Made by a program: the position numbers and the translations under genes. Below are positions 1 through 10,400 of a stretch of 20,569 bases of DNA, piece by piece. The notes below the pieces were generated by a model, which worked only from the letters and a program-made list of their open reading frames with translations, was not told the DNA's origin and searched no databases. Position 1 is the first letter of the stretch. Every line of letters starts with the position of its first letter. The DNA lies in NCBI GenBank assembly GCA_902651635.1, contig CACRSC010000093.1:58938-79506 (forward strand), written 5' to 3'. This DNA comes from Mastigamoeba balamuthi (taxonomy: Eukaryota; Evosea; Mastigamoebida; Mastigamoebidae).

Positions 1-196
1 AGTTCACTGACTCACTAATTGTGATCGGTTAATGCAGTTCATATGTTTAGATTGCTCTGTTTTAGTCTTATTTTACCAATTTATAAAACGTATTTTATTA
101 GTTATTTTTCATCATTTTTCAACCATACTTTGACTTAGTTTTTCTCAATTTTTTGACTTGTCATTCTGAAACGACATTTCACTTTCGCTTTTTTTC

Positions 197-222
197 AAAA
201 TGTCGTTTTAAAACGACATTTT
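197..222. repeat. Perfect 26-bp palindrome with a nearby half-site
   Basis: Bases 197-222 read the same on both strands. The arm is AAAATGTCGTTTT and the centre falls between 209 and 210. The arm sequence AAACGACATTT is present again as a single half-site at 169-179, directly repeating the right arm. The array therefore has three copies of the same 11-mer, two direct and one inverted, within about 55 bp. It could be a binding site for a dimeric DNA-binding protein, a hairpin, or the end of a degenerate transposable element. No transposase is nearby. Confidence 0.8.
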
Positions 223-697
223 CACGTTTTGGTGTTTTTCATGAAACTGGTAAAATGGTACGTTTGGCTGCAAAGACATATATCGCCTCTTATCGAAAAA
301 TCTGCTCATTGTCACGTGCAAATCGCCTTGCACAACCACTCAACGCGTTATTGCCACAGACATTACCGACTGAGGGCCGTAGACAAAAGAGAAGAGACTG
401 TTTAGGACGATGGCAGTGTGCCAGAAATCCTTCAAGATTTCAGGTTGATGTGAGCAAGCGACGAGAGAGCCTCACTTTCAGACGTCTTCCAATTACAGGT
501 ACCCCTTCACTCCTGGGCCAAGAAATAACAAATTATGAGAGAAGCTGCATGTGGTGTATGGGGCAGGGAGCAGCAGACATAATTAGGTCTGCCTCGGCCA
601 GTCAAAGCAGAAGTTCCTGTCCGTAGGACATGGCCAGCCGCAACTCGGAAAAACCAATCACCGAAATATGAGGAAGACAACATCAGAATACATTTAG

Positions 698-713
698 GAA
701 TTCAATTGAATTC
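698..713. repeat. Perfect 16-bp palindrome GAATTCAATTGAATTC
   Basis: The 16 bases are fully self-complementary: an AATT core between two GAATTC half elements. It lies about 60 bp downstream of the stop codon of copy A, so it would be in or just past the 3' untranslated region of that gene. It may be chance in an AT-rich flank, or may form a hairpin in the transcript. Confidence 0.75.
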
Positions 714-771
714 ATGAGTTGGTGGTTGTTTTCTGCTGTCACTGCATAATCACAACGAGAAGACCTGCCAC

Positions 772-3700
772 TCAATTGGTGTTGGAGTAGGCGACGAGGA
801 CATGCCTCCAGAGGGCGAGGCTGGGGCTCTCGTTGCAGCAGCCCACCACGTACTCGAGTGACAGCACCAGCTTCCTCACGCTCTCCCTGATCCACTCTGC
901 CGTCGCCTCCTCCGCCGCCTCCACCACAATGGCTCTCCACATCCGCCTCTCCCCAAACACCTTCCCCGCTGCCTCCCTTTCCACAGCCCCCCACGTCTCC
1001 ACCAGCGCCTCCCACGCCCCCGCCTCGTCCTCGGTGTCGTCCAGGGCGTGCTGGGCCCCTGTGCGCAGCGTCGCCCACAGCTGCCTGCTCACGGGGCACT
1101 CCACTGTCCTCCCCGCCTGCCCAGCGACCACCGCGATGCACTCGCACATCCTCCGCGCTGGCCCTCCGACTACGGCATCGCTTGCAGCATTGCTGCGTGG
1201 TGCTGCCATGCCCATGAACTTCTGCTTCTGGTCCATCGGGATGGTTTGCTGCTGGTTGACCGAAGGCTGTGACGTCTGAGCAGTGCGCTCGTCCTTGGAG
1301 CCGGCGAGGAGCAGGAAGCCACTGACTGTGGCGCTCGTGTGCTCGATGCTGCCCTTCGCCAGACGAGGGTAAGGCTGCTTCCATTGCGGCGACAGTAAGA
1401 AGCGCCTCTCCAGTTCGCAGCGCAGGGCACAGTGGAACCCGTCCTGTGACCCCTCGCACTTCTGGGAACAGGGAACAGGACGAAGGATAGTGAGAGAAAG
1501 CGGGCAGCGTTAGAGACGAGTGAGGAGTGGAACACAAACCACAAACGCGTCGCAGAAATCCACAAGTGTGGGCGCCACATCCTCGAACTCTGGGCGCATG
1601 CACGCGGTGACCAGGGCGGTCAGGGCCTGCTTGGCCAGCTGGCACAGCACCTCTGTAGGGTCCTCTGTAGGCCCTGTCCTCCCCTCCTTGCCCTCCGCCC
1701 TGCTCCTGCGGCACCGCCTGGGCAGCTCCGAGGCGATGGCGGCCCACACGGCGCTGGTGACCATGGCCGACACCTCCCGGCTGCTCCACCGCCTCCCATC
1801 GGCCCGCTGGCGGGGAAGCCCCGTCTGGGTCCACCACACGTCCCGCGCGGTCAGCGTGCTGCGAGCGCTCCGCATCCCGCTCAGCCCCACCGCCTCCGCC
1901 ATCCCCGCCGCCTGCCGGCCCGCCACTCTCGCTGCCCGCACGTCGCACCGCGTCTGCGCTGCCACAGCCCCGCTCACCGCCGCCGTCCCCGTCCCCACCA
2001 GCAGCCCCACCAGGTCCGCGAACGCCTCGTGCAGCACTCCCCCCTCGGGCCTCTCCTCGATGCCCTCGGCCCACTTGGGCCGCAGCGCGTCCAGCACCGC
2101 GTGGCCCGCCGTGTGCGCCACCGCCTCCATCGACCTGCTCGTCGGCACCGCTCCAGCCGCGCCGCCGTCGGAGCAGCGCAGGAGGGGGAACAGCAGCGCC
2201 CCTGCGCGGCGGCTGTACATGGGCTGGGTCACCCCCGTGGCGCGCGTGTCCACCACCAGTCTCTGGCCCGCTTGCCACCGCAGCCCCTTGCTGGTCCTCT
2301 CTCCCCAGCTCCGCCCCTCGTCCAGGGCCTTGAGCTCCTGCATGCACTCCTCCTGGTCGATGCCCGCTGTGCCCCTCAGGACGCGCTCAACTGCGTCGAC
2401 GACAGAGCGGACAGCGGCGAAGGCGTGGACGTTGTCAAGGTCTTCGAGGTTTCCGCCGGCTGGCAACCACGTGGCTGTGCTGGCCTCAGCCCTGTGTGTC
2501 GTTGCCGGAACCACTTGGATCTGGTTGTCACACAGCTGGCCGATGATCGTTGAGTCGTGCAGCACTGTGCGGTACGACACTGGCGAGTCCCAGAGTATCA
2601 AAGCAGTTTCATTGCTCCGTCTAGTGTCTTCGACTATGTCGGCGCTCCTGTGCCCGATTAGCGGCATGGTATACTGCCTGCGATGGAATACCGGTACCAA
2701 GAACTTCTCCTCTTCCAGCCAATCCGGGGTGAAGATGGTGTGCTGTCCCAGTGGCCGACCAACCGCATTGCTGCTCCCCACGTGTTGCTCCAATCGGGTT
2801 TTAATCATCTCCCTGACATGGCTGTATGTCCAGTCGCCATAGTCGACTGCTGCCAGGGCTGTGAAAACGCAGTCGGTGAAGATTCCCATGTGGCCGGCCT
2901 CGACGAGCGGGTGCGGGTGCCCGTTGATGATGACGGATGGCTGTGTGAAGTCCTCGTCGCATCCCTCAGTCGGGAAAGACGCGGCCAAAAGGACCATTAC
3001 GCCTCTGTAGTTCGAGTATGTTGCGGCCTCCTGTGGCCACCCTCTTGTTGACATCCCAGCACCGCCAGCACCGGCCATTGCCTTGTTGGTCCAATCGCGA
3101 ACGCTTTCCTCGGTGATTTCTCTTCCTGTTGCAGCACCGAGAAGGGGGAGTAGCACCTCGGGAAGAACCTTGATTCCCAGGGAAACGAGGCTCGGCATGC
3201 CCCGGCTGCCAACGGTCTTCATGCCACTGCGTGCGTATTCGATAGCAGCCGCCTTAGCATTTCCTCCGATTTCCATTGCCTCCATGAGCACGCGCGATGA
3301 AGTTGAGGGCGCCCTTCGCGACATCTCGGCGATGACCCTCGAGTATCCTGAGTCGCTGACCTCCCGCACGAGCTCTGCCAGCCCCTCGCCCTCGGCGTCG
3401 CCGATCTCCGCTGTGTCCACACGGCGCCCAACCACACGGCCCAACACATCCCCCACAGTCTGCAAGGCCACAGGGCCGGCCTCTGTGATGGCTTTCAGCA
3501 TCTCCAGTAGATCACAGTCCGATGCGCCAGCAGCCCGAAGCTGCACGCGGTCCCTTCGGAGTTCCTCGAAAAGCTGGCTCACTGGCCCTGTGGCGCTGTC
3601 GGGCATCCTGTTGGACATCTCGACTACGGCAGAACGCCATGTCTCACGCGAGGCCTCGTGCATCAGGAGATGGTAGTTCTCGGCCTCTTTCTGCGTCGTT

Positions 3701-6700
3701 GAGCAGCAGCTGGCCCAAGCTGAGACCACAGCTGCTCGGCCTGCCATGCAGACGTTGGTTGGCCGTCCCACTAGCTGCTTGAGCACCTCATCCCATGTGA
3801 AAACCATCGCGTCGAGCAGGGCGCACACTACAGCCTCCCACCGCCTTCTGGGCTCGGTTTGGAGCAGCATGGAGCTCAGATGGGCGTCAGGCAGCAGCGA
3901 TAGTACTTCCTGCACCTCGTACATGCTGAGAGCGGCACTGTGGGGGCGCTGTAGGAGGCTGTTCGCCGCCTCGTCGAGCTCGTCGCGGACACTGCTGCTC
4001 CAGATTGTGGCCTCGCCTGCCTGCCCGGACCCAACATACGCCTTTGCCAGAGCAGCGTTGCAGATGTCGCGGGCGGTGGTCCAGTGCACCCCTCCGGCAT
4101 CCGCGCTCCGCGAGGGGTGGCTGTACTTGTAGCGGTCTGGCCATGGCCCTTGCGAAAAGAATCTGAGAACAGCGTTGTGGATTGCCTCTGGGGCGACGGC
4201 GTCCACGCGATCGAGAATGCCCGCAAATCCGGACAACACAATCGCTCGAAGGTCGCCAATGCTGACTCCGTCAGCTCCAGCGCCGGGGCCGCTGGACTGT
4301 TGTGCATCGCCCAGGCCACTGCCGAAACCAGAGGCCACTGCATGCACCACAGCAGATCCCTGGCACACAGTCCGCTCCAGCAGCGAAATCAGGTCGCCGT
4401 TCTCCGGGCCACTTGCGATCACCCCACTGCTGACGGGCACCCCAACCCGGCCCTGGTCGAGAACGGCAGCACCCTCCATTGCGATGATCTCCTCCGGTGT
4501 CAACGGAGCCATCGGAACGTGGGCCCTTTCCGAGGCCTCGCGAATCGAGGATACGACCCGCGACACATTCCAGCTCCTCACCGCGCGAAGCATGTCGCCG
4601 TAACGGGCTTCTGGCACTCCGTGCGTTGCGATCTCGGAGCTTATCACAGACCTGGTGACGTAGGGCGCCCGCTCTAGCATTCCCCTAAGCACACCCACCC
4701 ACGGCAGCCCTGTCATATGGACGACCGCGTCCTCCTTCTCGTGGTCACCCACCTTCACTCCGCGGCCCCTTCGACGGTTCTCCCACTCCCGTTGCAACTC
4801 TACGTCCAACAGCTGAAGCTTCCTCTGGTACGGCAGCTCTTCCAGCGCTTGGCGCAGCCTCTCCTTGTCGGCCCCAGCTCCCAGCACCAGCGCCGCCTCG
4901 CGCCCTCTCGACCCACTCTTCGCAAGCTCAGCGTAGAGGAGCTTGCCGACGATGGCGTAGTCGGAGAGGCTGCGCATGAGGAGGTGCCTCCTGGCGGGGT
5001 TCACGTCCAGGCCCCCGGCCACGCTGTCCACCACCTCGCACATCCCGCGGGGCTCCAGCTCGATGGCCTGCCGCGCCACCACAGCCCACTGCTCCTGTGT
5101 CATCGACTCGAGCGCCTGCAGGGCCGCCCTGTCGAGGGCCACGTCGCGGGTGGCCGACACCTTCTTGGCAGCCTCCACGATGCCCGCCCCGAACGCATGA
5201 GCCCCCCGCGCGATGTCCACCCACCTTCTGCTTGCTTCCCCTTGCGCACTGCTCATTCCTGCCTGCAGAGCCCCCACGTGCAGCGTGTCCAGCACTGAGC
5301 CCACGCTGATGCTGTCATGGGGGTCGCTGTCGAGGGACCTGGCAATGAGGTCTGAGGGGCGCCCGCCCGCTGCTTTGTTCTGCGCGTTGAGCATGTTTAC
5401 GAGGCGCGAGAAGCTGTTGATCTGGGCCTCGTTGCCGGCCGCCAGCTGCACGCTGGTGGGGAGGCGCAGGAACCTGTGGCGCCTGGCCTCCCCGTACTGT
5501 GTGGGCGCCGGGGCCTGCGGGTCGAGCACAGCGGCCTCGGGCCCCGAGAACCCGCAGTCGAGTATCAGTATCACAGTGGCGCCCTTCTGCAGGGCGGGGC
5601 CCAGCCACTGGGCCACGTCGACTGCCGTCACGACGTTGGGGTTTGCCCACGCTGCGCCGGCCTCTGGGAGCACGTCGCTGCGTCGGCCATTCACGTGGCG
5701 TGAGCACGAGATCCCCGCCTCCTCCACGGTGGGGGGAGTGTGAGGCGCACTAGGGGCAGAGGCAGGCCGTGGGGGCCGCGGGGATGTTGAGGTCGGGGCA
5801 GCCCTGGGGCCTGCTGTCGGTGGTGCCCAGGCCCGAGAAGTAGAAGAGGAGCACGTCGCCCCGCTGCGCTTTGAGGCCCATCATCCTCAGGTGCCTTGCG
5901 ATGGCCTCGCGCGTGGCGTCCTCGTCGACCAGGTCATCCACGGTGGCTGTCCTCCAGTGCTCGCCCTGGACGACCATGCGCATGAGCTCCACATCGTTGC
6001 GCGGCCCTCTCAGGAAGGTCCCCCGCCTGTTCCCTGCGGTCGCACAGCCCCCCGAGACCGCTCAGCCACTGCACTGCCCCGCTTTTTTTGCCCCCGGAGG
6101 GGGGGACGCACTGCCGACGCCCACGAGGAGGATGTACTCGGCGGTCCGGCGCGTGAGGTCGTCGCTGCCCATCTGGACCTCGCAGGAGAGGGAGCCCCAG
6201 AGGGCGCCCCTGGGGGGCTGTTGTCCGTGGTCGGGCTCGTCCGTCTCGGCGCCCTCGTAGAGCCAGAAGCTCTGCCTGCCGTCCCCCTCGGCCCCCACCT
6301 CCTCGTAGGGCATGCCCGCGGTGCAGACGAGGCCCGTGCTGTCGGTCAGGCGGAGCTCGAGGTGGTGGCCGGGGTGGGTGCCCTCCTCGTCCGTGGGGGC
6401 CGAGATGGCCGCTGCGAAGGTGGACCACATGGGGCAGCCGACGCCCAGCCACAGCTCGGGGCCCGACCGCACCATCCCGGGGCCCCGCATCTGCCGCACC
6501 TCCAGCTCGTACGTCCGCCTGGCCGCAGCGTTCCCCACTCTGCAGGCGGCGGCGTCAGGGCGAGTGGTCCGGTGGCCGCTGTGCAGGCGGGAGCTGCAGC
6601 AGGACGTGCCGTGGGCTGGGGCGCAGCATAAAGCGCGAGAGGACCTTAAAGGGAAGGAGCTCCTGCGGTGCCGGGAGCAGATCGACTTCAGGCGGTTCCA

Positions 6701-6701
6701 T
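772..6701 (-). CDS. Copy A: giant caspase-like / gluzincin-like fusion protein (pseudoenzyme)
   Basis: Proposed join on the minus strand: 6701-6628, 6539-6112, 6033-5751, 5677-1540, 1461-772, giving about 1870 residues. Exon 2 encodes a beta-rich, perhaps C2-like, domain (about residues 25-150). A caspase p20-like domain follows: LLVGVG start, FLRGPRND, FYFSGLG near residues 235-240, LCPYD at the exon 3/4 junction and DCGFSG near 302-307. In active caspases and metacaspases these would be SGHG and DxCxSG, so both catalytic residues appear lost. A long helical region follows, then a p10-like segment (about 1150-1240, with GIFT), a conserved block with DSPVSYRTVLHDS, and a gluzincin-like domain with HTAGH (about 1448) and HEAFAD (about 1476). 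The Glu of HExxH is Thr. The last exon is a helical domain ending SNTN. It is divergent from copy B. Exon 1 is the weak point: the matching donor would be GC instead of GT. Activity as a protease is unlikely; the role is unknown. Confidence 0.8.
1462..1539 (-). other. Copy A intron 4 (78 nt, GTTTGTG donor)
   Basis: Starts GTTTGT at 1539 and ends TTCCCAG at 1462. It has a CTAAC branch-like site and a long pyrimidine tract. It has phase 0 and is 3n in length, but contains an in-frame TAA, so it must be removed to reach the last exon. Copies B and C carry an intron at the same position. Confidence 0.9.
5678..5750 (-). other. Copy A intron 3 (73 nt, GTGCG donor)
   Basis: Donor GTGCGC at 5750 and acceptor ACGCAG ending at 5678. 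Splicing rebuilds the tyrosine of LCPYD from TA plus C, the motif expected between the caspase His and Cys segments. Without splicing the first intron base turns TA into the stop TAG. Copy C has the same arrangement. Confidence 0.8.
6034..6111 (-). other. Copy A intron 2 (78 nt, GTGCG donor)
   Basis: Splicing from GTGCGT at 6111 to CGCAG at 6034 joins GTC GGC A to GG AAC and restores a caspase-type start, VGVGRNRRGTFLRGPRND. Read-through meets an in-frame TGA. Position and phase (1) match intron 2 of copy C. Confidence 0.85.
6540..6627 (-). other. Copy A intron 1 (donor uncertain)
   Basis: The acceptor TGCAG ending at 6540 sits at the same phase (2) as intron 1 in B and C, and is preceded by a branch-like CCCTGAC. 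No GT donor in the frame of the start at 6701 has phase 2. A GC donor (GCTGCG) at 6627 aligns with the GTGCG donors of B and C and would restore the frame. The donor may be a GC-AG intron, a sequencing error, or somewhere else. Confidence 0.4.
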
Positions 6702-6778
6702 GGCAGTGCAACGACAGTCGCCGCAGCGGTGTTGGGGGTACTGTACTGGTATGGGGGTGTGGGCTCGGTGGGATGCCA

Positions 6779-6798
6779 GTGAGAATAGAAATGCACCT
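6779..6798 (-). promoter_or_regulatory. Shared upstream element of copy A
   Basis: On the minus strand the sequence is AGGTGCATTTCTATTCTCAC, 78 bp upstream of the proposed start of copy A. It differs at a single base from the element upstream of copy B and shares the core GTGCATTYC with copy C. Conservation in a spacer that otherwise does not align suggests a core promoter or start-site element. Confidence 0.55.
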
Positions 6799-7255
6799 TT
6801 GCAACATACAGCAAACGTCAAACACACCGCCCTTTTTTGTTGTTGTGGATTTACCGGCTCTTGTCGGTCTCCGGTGCGCCGTGGGATTGTGCCACACGTG
6901 CTGCCATGGCCGTGCCTTCCTCAATGCACGCACGTCGCGACGACATTCCGACGTTTCCGGAAATGTGGATATTCCGCGAGATTGTTGTGAGCAGAGGAGA
7001 TTTACACACCGCATTGCTTCATGAGCACAGGTGTTGACCACCCTGCAGGCGAACCCCACCCCCCCGCCAGCCGTTGAGTAACGAACCGGCGCGATTATGG
7101 GGCGTCGTCGTTGGGAGGGCGAGAAACATCGCAGAAACCGCAGCAGCCAGCAACGCAGCAGGAGGGCGTTGTTGTTCGGCCGAGTGCACGAGTGCACGAC
7201 GGGGGGTTCACGAACTGCGTGGTGACGTGTCGAGGAGGGCACCAGAGTTGAGCAG

Positions 7256-7275
7256 AGGTGCATTTCTGTTCTCAC
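7256..7275 (+). promoter_or_regulatory. Shared upstream element of copy B
   Basis: AGGTGCATTTCTGTTCTCAC, 19 of 20 bases identical to the element upstream of copy A. It is 131 bp before the proposed start codon. The surrounding spacer sequence of A and B is otherwise not alignable by eye. Confidence 0.55.
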
Positions 7276-7350
7276 CCGTGTCGCACAACCAACGCACAGG
7301 CGACACTCAGCAGCCCTACAGCAACCAACAAACTCCCCCCCAGAGAGCCC

Positions 7351-7400
7351 TGTCTCTCCTCTCTCCCCTCTCAGCCCACCAACCCTCTCTCTCGGACTGC
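7351..7400 (+). other. Pyrimidine-rich leader before copy B
   Basis: A long C/T-rich run precedes the start codon and includes CCCCTCTCAG ending at 7374, which resembles a 3' splice site. It may be an acceptor of a 5' untranslated intron or simply a pyrimidine-rich leader. A partner donor is not obvious. Confidence 0.3.
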
Positions 7401-7406
7401 ACCCCC

Positions 7407-10400
7407 ATGGAGCAGCGTCCCATCAGCACGCTCTCCCGCTTCCGCATCCGCCCTGCCTACCCCGAGGCGTGCGTCCGCTGCTCTGCTGCCCCGCCCTCGT
7501 CTGCTCTCTGTTTTTTTTCGCCAAGTGCCCGCACCGGCTGCGTCTGAGAGCAAACTTGAACCCACACAGCGGCGCCGGCGGGCCCTCGCTGCGCCTGGGC
7601 GTCTCGCTGCTGACGCCGGGCTCCGAGGCCCCCAAGACCTCTGTCCTCGCGGGCTTCGAGACCTACCAGACGCCCGACACGCCCATGTGGGAGGGCCTCA
7701 CAGCCCACGTGGCCCTCCCTGCCCAGCAGCAGCAGCAGCAGCAGACGCGGGGCCAGGACGCCCGCAGGGTCGCCTTCGTGGTGCTGAGCTCGGCCGCGGG
7801 CGCCGTCCCCGTGTCGGGCGTGGCGGCCGTGGCGGACATCCGCGTGGGCCGCAACGACGTGGCGCTGCGGACGGCCGCAGAGGCCGGGGGCCGCCTCATG
7901 TGGTACCTCAGCTACGAGGCCTCGGCTGTGGCGCCCCCGGCCCTCCTCGCCTCCCAGTCCCACGCCCTGGCCCTCCTCGTCGGCGCCGACAGTGCGCTCC
8001 CGTCGCTCCCGCGCTCTCTCAGGGGCGCGCAGCTCACGTTGTTCTGTTCTTTGATGTTCTCTTCAATTCTCTTCTNAGACGGTGGCGCGGCAGGCCATCG
8101 AGCTGGAGCCCCTCGGGATGGGCAAGGTGCTGGACAGCGTGGCCGGAGGCCTCGACGCCAGCCCCGCCAGGAGGCTGCGGGTGATGAGGAACCTCTGCAA
8201 CACCGCCCTCGTCAACACGCTCCTGGGCACTCCGGTCTCCGGTGCCAGTGGGTGGAGGGGTATAGAGGCGTCGATGGTGCTGAGGACAGGGGGCGATAAG
8301 GCGAAGCTGCGCAAGGAGCTGGAGGCGCTGCCGTACCAGAGGAAGCTGCAGCTGCTGGACGCACAGCTGGGTGTCACGGATGCCGGCGTCGACAGTACGT
8401 CGAGGGACGTAGCGGAGATCCCAAACATACCTGAGAAGGACAAGGAGCAGATCTTCGTCCAGTCTCAGCAGCCGTGGGTCGGTGTGCTCAGCCAGATGCT
8501 CCAGCAGGCTCCGGATGTCACCAGATCCGTGCTGAGCACGGAGATCGCAAGCCAGGGGGTGCCGGTCAGCTGCTACGACGATATGTTGAGGGCGATCGGC
8601 AGTTGGAATGCAGCGCGTGTCATCACTGCGATTCGCGAGGCCCTCGTCAGAGCTAACGTGAGGCAGAGCAAGCTGTCTGATAATCTTCTGGAACTGATGA
8701 AGAAGGCTAGCGACATCAGCAAGGACCAGAACCCGGGAGCGGAGGGACAGGCTCTTGATGCTGTGCTGCGCCAGTTGTTGGCAGAGACTGTGTCTAGCGG
8801 AGTATCTGTTGTGCCTGCGGTCGCTGCTCAGCTCTGCGGAGGATCGACCGAACTGGCTGAATCCGAGAGCCCAGATGCAAAGAGGGACATCGGAGTAGCT
8901 CTCAGCGACCTCCGCGCTTTTGCCTCCAGTGGCTTCGCTGGCCTGCTCGAGCGCATGGTTGCTGCCTCGCCGGAGGCTGTCCACAACTCTGTCCTCCAGG
9001 CTCTGTCAGGCGACGGGTCTTCCCAGTGGCCGGACGGCTACAAGTACAGTGACCCCTCGAAGGGCTCGAGTGAGTCCGTTACGCAGTGCTCCTGGACCAC
9101 TGCCAGAGACATCTGCAATGTCTGTCTCGCCCAGGAATTGATGAGTCGCAAGGGCGTAATATGGACTTCTGAAAGCCGCCTGCTGTTCGAGCACGATGCC
9201 GATGCTCTCCTCTCAGACAAGCCCAGCGACAACGATGTGTATCGTGCCCAGCAAGCTCTATCGCTGATGACAGACTCCCATCTGGCATTCATTCTTTTCG
9301 GCCAAGAGACTGTCCCCGTGGAGCGAATCCGGCCCATCCTCGATGCCATGCAGACCGCCTGGTTCAACGTGCTCAGGGTTTCGGCCCCAGGATGCTTGGG
9401 GTCTCTGCTCGTGTGCAAGGCGGCTGTAATATCTGTGTGGGCCATGCGGAGCTCGATGGTGGAGCGGGAGGCAGCGAACTACCACCGGCTGATGTACGAC
9501 GCGTCTCAGAGAACGTGGCGGGTGGCCTATGCCAGCGTGATTGAGAAGGCGGAACAGCGGGATACTAAGAAGAGTGCTCCAAAGAGTAACCCCAAGGGGC
9601 TATCTCGCGAAGCCGACCCAAGCGATCGCACCCAGTCCCTGTCCAACCAGCAGTGGCTGCAGCTGCTGATACAGGTCATCAAGCACTACGGCGCCAAGCT
9701 CCTTCATAAGATCGGCGATGTGCTGGGCCGTGTGGTGGGGCGCAGTGTGGACACCGAGGAGATCAGCGACGCCGAACGCGAGGGGCTGGCCGAGCTGGTG
9801 CGCGAGGTCAGCAACTCGGGCTACTCGAGGGTCATTTCAGAGCTGGCGCAGAAGGCGCCCTCGGAGACGTCGCGCGTGCTGATCGAGGCCTCGGCGGAGG
9901 GAGGAAACGTTGACAAGGCCGCAACTGAGTACGCGAAGAGCGGTCTGGAGACAGTGGGCAGCCGCGGAATCCTGGGCCTCCTGTCGATGGGAATCACGCT
10001 GCTGCCCATGGTTCTAAAGCCTGTGCTCAGCGCTGTCACCGGAAGAGAGATAACGGAGGACGCAGCACGAGAGTGGGCAAACAGAGCAGCCAGCGGGCAG
10101 GACGGGGCAGCAGGGTCCCAGCGGGGTGCTGATCCTACGGCGTCTGTGTCTGGCGAGAGCAGAGGAGCTCTGATCCTGATGGCCTCGTCCGTCATGTGGT
10201 CCCCCAGCCGCGAATACTACTTAAGCATTTTGGCCGAAAGCTGTGTCGAAAGTGGCGACTCTGGGCGGGACCAGAAGTATTTACTCGAGGAAAACTGGTA
10301 CGGACTGTTCACGGCTTCGTTGTGGTCGCTGCTGAGTCGCAGAGCGTCCGCTGGTACCCTCAACAACACGTACCGTTCTCTGAAGGAGGAAATGAAGATC

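Larger units (their letters stand above)
1..771. other. AT-rich flank without a supportable gene
   Basis: The first ~250 bases are strongly AT-rich, and GC content rises gradually toward the 3' end of copy A. The only notable open frame here (153 to 626, plus strand) has no recognisable domain, starts inside an AT-rich repeat area and has a composition unlike the neighbouring exons, so it is not called. The stretch holds two perfect palindromes, listed separately, and the 3' flank of copy A. No tRNA-like or rRNA-like sequence was seen. Confidence 0.6.
6702..7406. promoter_or_regulatory. Divergent intergenic region between copies A and B
   Basis: This 705-bp spacer separates the proposed start codons of the head-to-head genes A and B and should carry both promoters. 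It is less GC-rich than the exons. It contains a matched 20-bp element on each side facing its own gene, a TTTCCGGAAA palindrome at 6954-6963, a tandem 8-bp repeat (CGAGTGCA) at 7181-7196, and a pyrimidine-rich leader just before the start of B. No clear TATA box was seen. No gene is supported inside it. Confidence 0.6.

Noticed and set aside
153-626. 157-codon frame in the left flank
   Set aside because: No recognisable domain, begins in an AT-rich repeat area, no promoter or splicing evidence.
683-2347. 554-codon minus-strand frame overlapping copy A
   Set aside because: Same strand as the real gene but a different frame over exon 4; Gly/Arg-rich and without motifs.
1520-2842. 440-codon plus-strand frame opposite copy A
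   Set aside because: Ser/Ala/Arg-rich antisense shadow. The similar antisense frame in copy C (16697-17935) arises because the sense sequence is duplicated.
7724-7744. CAG repeat as a microsatellite outside genes
   Set aside because: It is in frame inside exon 2 of copy B and simply encodes a Gln run.
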